DNA of 64,000 nucleotides from an uncultured Verrucomicrobiales bacterium (lineage in GTDB: Bacteria > Verrucomicrobiota > Verrucomicrobiia > Verrucomicrobiales > Akkermansiaceae): contig CAJQKQ010000027.1 of NCBI GenBank assembly GCA_905478925.1, forward strand, positions 1-64,000. Direction: 5' to 3'. The notes under the pieces were generated by a model. That model searched no databases. It was given only the letters and a program-made list of their open reading frames with translations, and was not told the origin of the DNA. How positions within the stretch are numbered: position 1 is the stretch's first letter; every line of letters begins with the position of its first letter. The translations under genes were made by a program, and so were the position numbers. Of this stretch, positions 63,514 to 64,000 are shown piece by piece.

Positions 63514-63567
63514 CTGCCCCCGTCCCGGGGCAGGCCGTGCCAACCGCGTCTCGCGGTGTTTCAAATC

Positions 63568-63593
63568 GCCCGAGGAAACCCCTCGGGCTTTTT
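63568..63593 (+). terminator. Terminator of floA
   Basis: GCCCGAGG (63568-63575) pairs with CCTCGGGC (63581-63588), then TTTTT. Confidence 0.88.
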
Positions 63594-63603
63594 CTTTGCC
63601 CCG

Positions 63604-63639
63604 GTTTGAGATTTGAAGTTTGAGGTTTGAAATTTAAAG
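63604..63639. repeat. AT-rich GTTTGAGATTT-type repeat
   Basis: GTTTGAGATTTGAAGTTTGA, then GGTTTGAAATTTAAAG: two or three related units of GTTTGAxxTTTGAA, before the homoserine dehydrogenase start. It resembles 62007-62033. Confidence 0.5.
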
Positions 63640-63654
63640 CCTCAGCCTCACCCC

Positions 63655-64000
63655 GTGAGCGACTGCAAAACACTAGGAATCGGCTTGGCGGGCTTCGGCA
63701 CCGTTGGCTCGGGCGTATGGAACACAATTGAGAAAAACGGAGAACTCATCTCCGAGCGCACCGGGAAAGACGTTTCCCTCGGTATCACCAAAATCCTCGT
63801 CCGCGATCGCAACAAGACCCGCGCAACGAAATCCGCCGTCCCGAAGGAAATTCTCACCACCGACTGGCACGAGCTCGTCCAGGATCCTTCCGTCGATATC
63901 GTCGTCGAGCTCATCGGCGGCACCACGGACGCCTTCGAAATCGTCGCCGCATCCCTGCTCGCGAAAAAACCCGTCGTCACCGGCAACAAAGCCCTCCTCG
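63655..64000 (+). CDS. hom: Homoserine dehydrogenase, N-terminal part, cut by window edge
   Basis: From GTG 63655 the frame runs to the edge (115 codons). The NAD(P)-binding motif GIGLAGFGTVGSGVWNTI opens the protein, followed by ITKILVRDRNKTRATKSAVP, VDIVVELIGGTTDAFEIVAA and KKPVVTGNKALL, all standard homoserine dehydrogenase phrases. It converts aspartate semialdehyde to homoserine for threonine, methionine and isoleucine synthesis. Whether it has an ACT domain is beyond the window. It follows the floA terminator and an AT-rich repeat, so it has its own promoter. Confidence 0.93.
   Translation, partial: MSDCKTLGIGLAGFGTVGSGVWNTIEKNGELISERTGKDVSLGITKILVRDRNKTRATKSAVPKEILTTDWHELVQDPSVDIVVELIGGTTDAFEIVAASLLAKKPVVTGNKALL

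Noticed and set aside
62539..63564. 341-codon frame antisense to floA
   Set aside because: Asp/Gly-rich complement frame; floA is certain.

Overview
The window looks like chromosomal DNA of a Gram-negative member of the Verrucomicrobiota, probably a Verrucomicrobiales/Akkermansiaceae-type bacterium. The evidence is a secreted PEP-CTERM protein next to a TIGR02597-like protein, several sulfatases, a DUF1080 protein, a PhoD-type phosphatase with a Tat signal, BamA, a glutamyl-tRNA reductase without its C-terminal domain, and weak ribosome binding sites throughout. All functions are inferred by eye from motifs; no database search was run.

Layout. 1-0.5 kb: debris of a REP-associated (Y1/IS200-like) transposase with an early stop codon, and the C-terminal stub of queG. 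0.6-4 kb: secreted proteins and a lipoprotein of the SMP-30/gluconolactonase fold. 4-12.4 kb, mostly minus strand: gap, then a coupled hemX-like/hemA/rsmC operon, an Amt transporter, miaA, a secreted alpha/beta hydrolase (plus strand) and rsgA. 12.4-19 kb: an unknown gene, a sulfatase, a cell-wall amidase followed by a 20-bp tandem repeat, a secreted unknown, a DUF1080 protein, a polyprenyl diphosphate synthase and an HNH endonuclease. 19-22 kb: rpsO-pnp. 22-23.5 kb: a VapBC-type toxin-antitoxin pair that may be read from a leaderless transcript, and a small membrane protein.

23.5-34 kb is a mosaic. A HEAT-like gene stub is joined out of frame to a DUF1254/DUF1214 gene stub. A same-strand block follows: DUF3604 protein, HEAT-like secreted protein, PpiC-type foldase and HupE/UreJ-type membrane protein. 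The block ends at a frameshifted, truncated sulfatase. An intact sulfatase, a PhoD-like phosphatase and a small unknown follow. 34.3-38.4 kb is a reductive pyrimidine degradation cluster (dihydropyrimidinase, N-carbamoyl-amino-acid hydrolase, PreA-like dihydropyrimidine dehydrogenase). Two gene stubs in it resemble an NCS1 permease and a methylmalonate-semialdehyde dehydrogenase, so it seems to be decaying from a larger pathway. A second HupE/UreJ paralogue lies beside it.

39.8-41.7 kb: a Pro/Ala-rich membrane protein whose putative promoter contains a run of ten Gs, a 26-residue membrane peptide, thioredoxin and a pseudouridine synthase. 41.7-47.3 kb: an exopolysaccharide export island (PDZ protein, export protein, tyrosine autokinase, outer-membrane barrel, secreted protein) ending at tRNA-Gly. 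47.5-52 kb: Nif3-like protein, RluA-type synthase, a 34-residue basic AURKAIP1/COX24-like protein, hisG and a GNAT-nitrilase fusion. 52.5-54.5 kb: nuoB-nuoC without other nuo genes, then a rhomboid. 54.5-59.8 kb: bamA, a RodZ-like protein and recQ. 59.9-63.5 kb: a dioxygenase-fold protein and an nfeD-nfeD-floA membrane cluster. The right edge cuts a homoserine dehydrogenase gene.

Most genes are housekeeping and intact. What stands out is the number of gene fossils at segment joints (transposase, queG, HEAT, DUF1214, sulfatase, NCS1, MmsA), which suggests repeated gain and loss at these sites.
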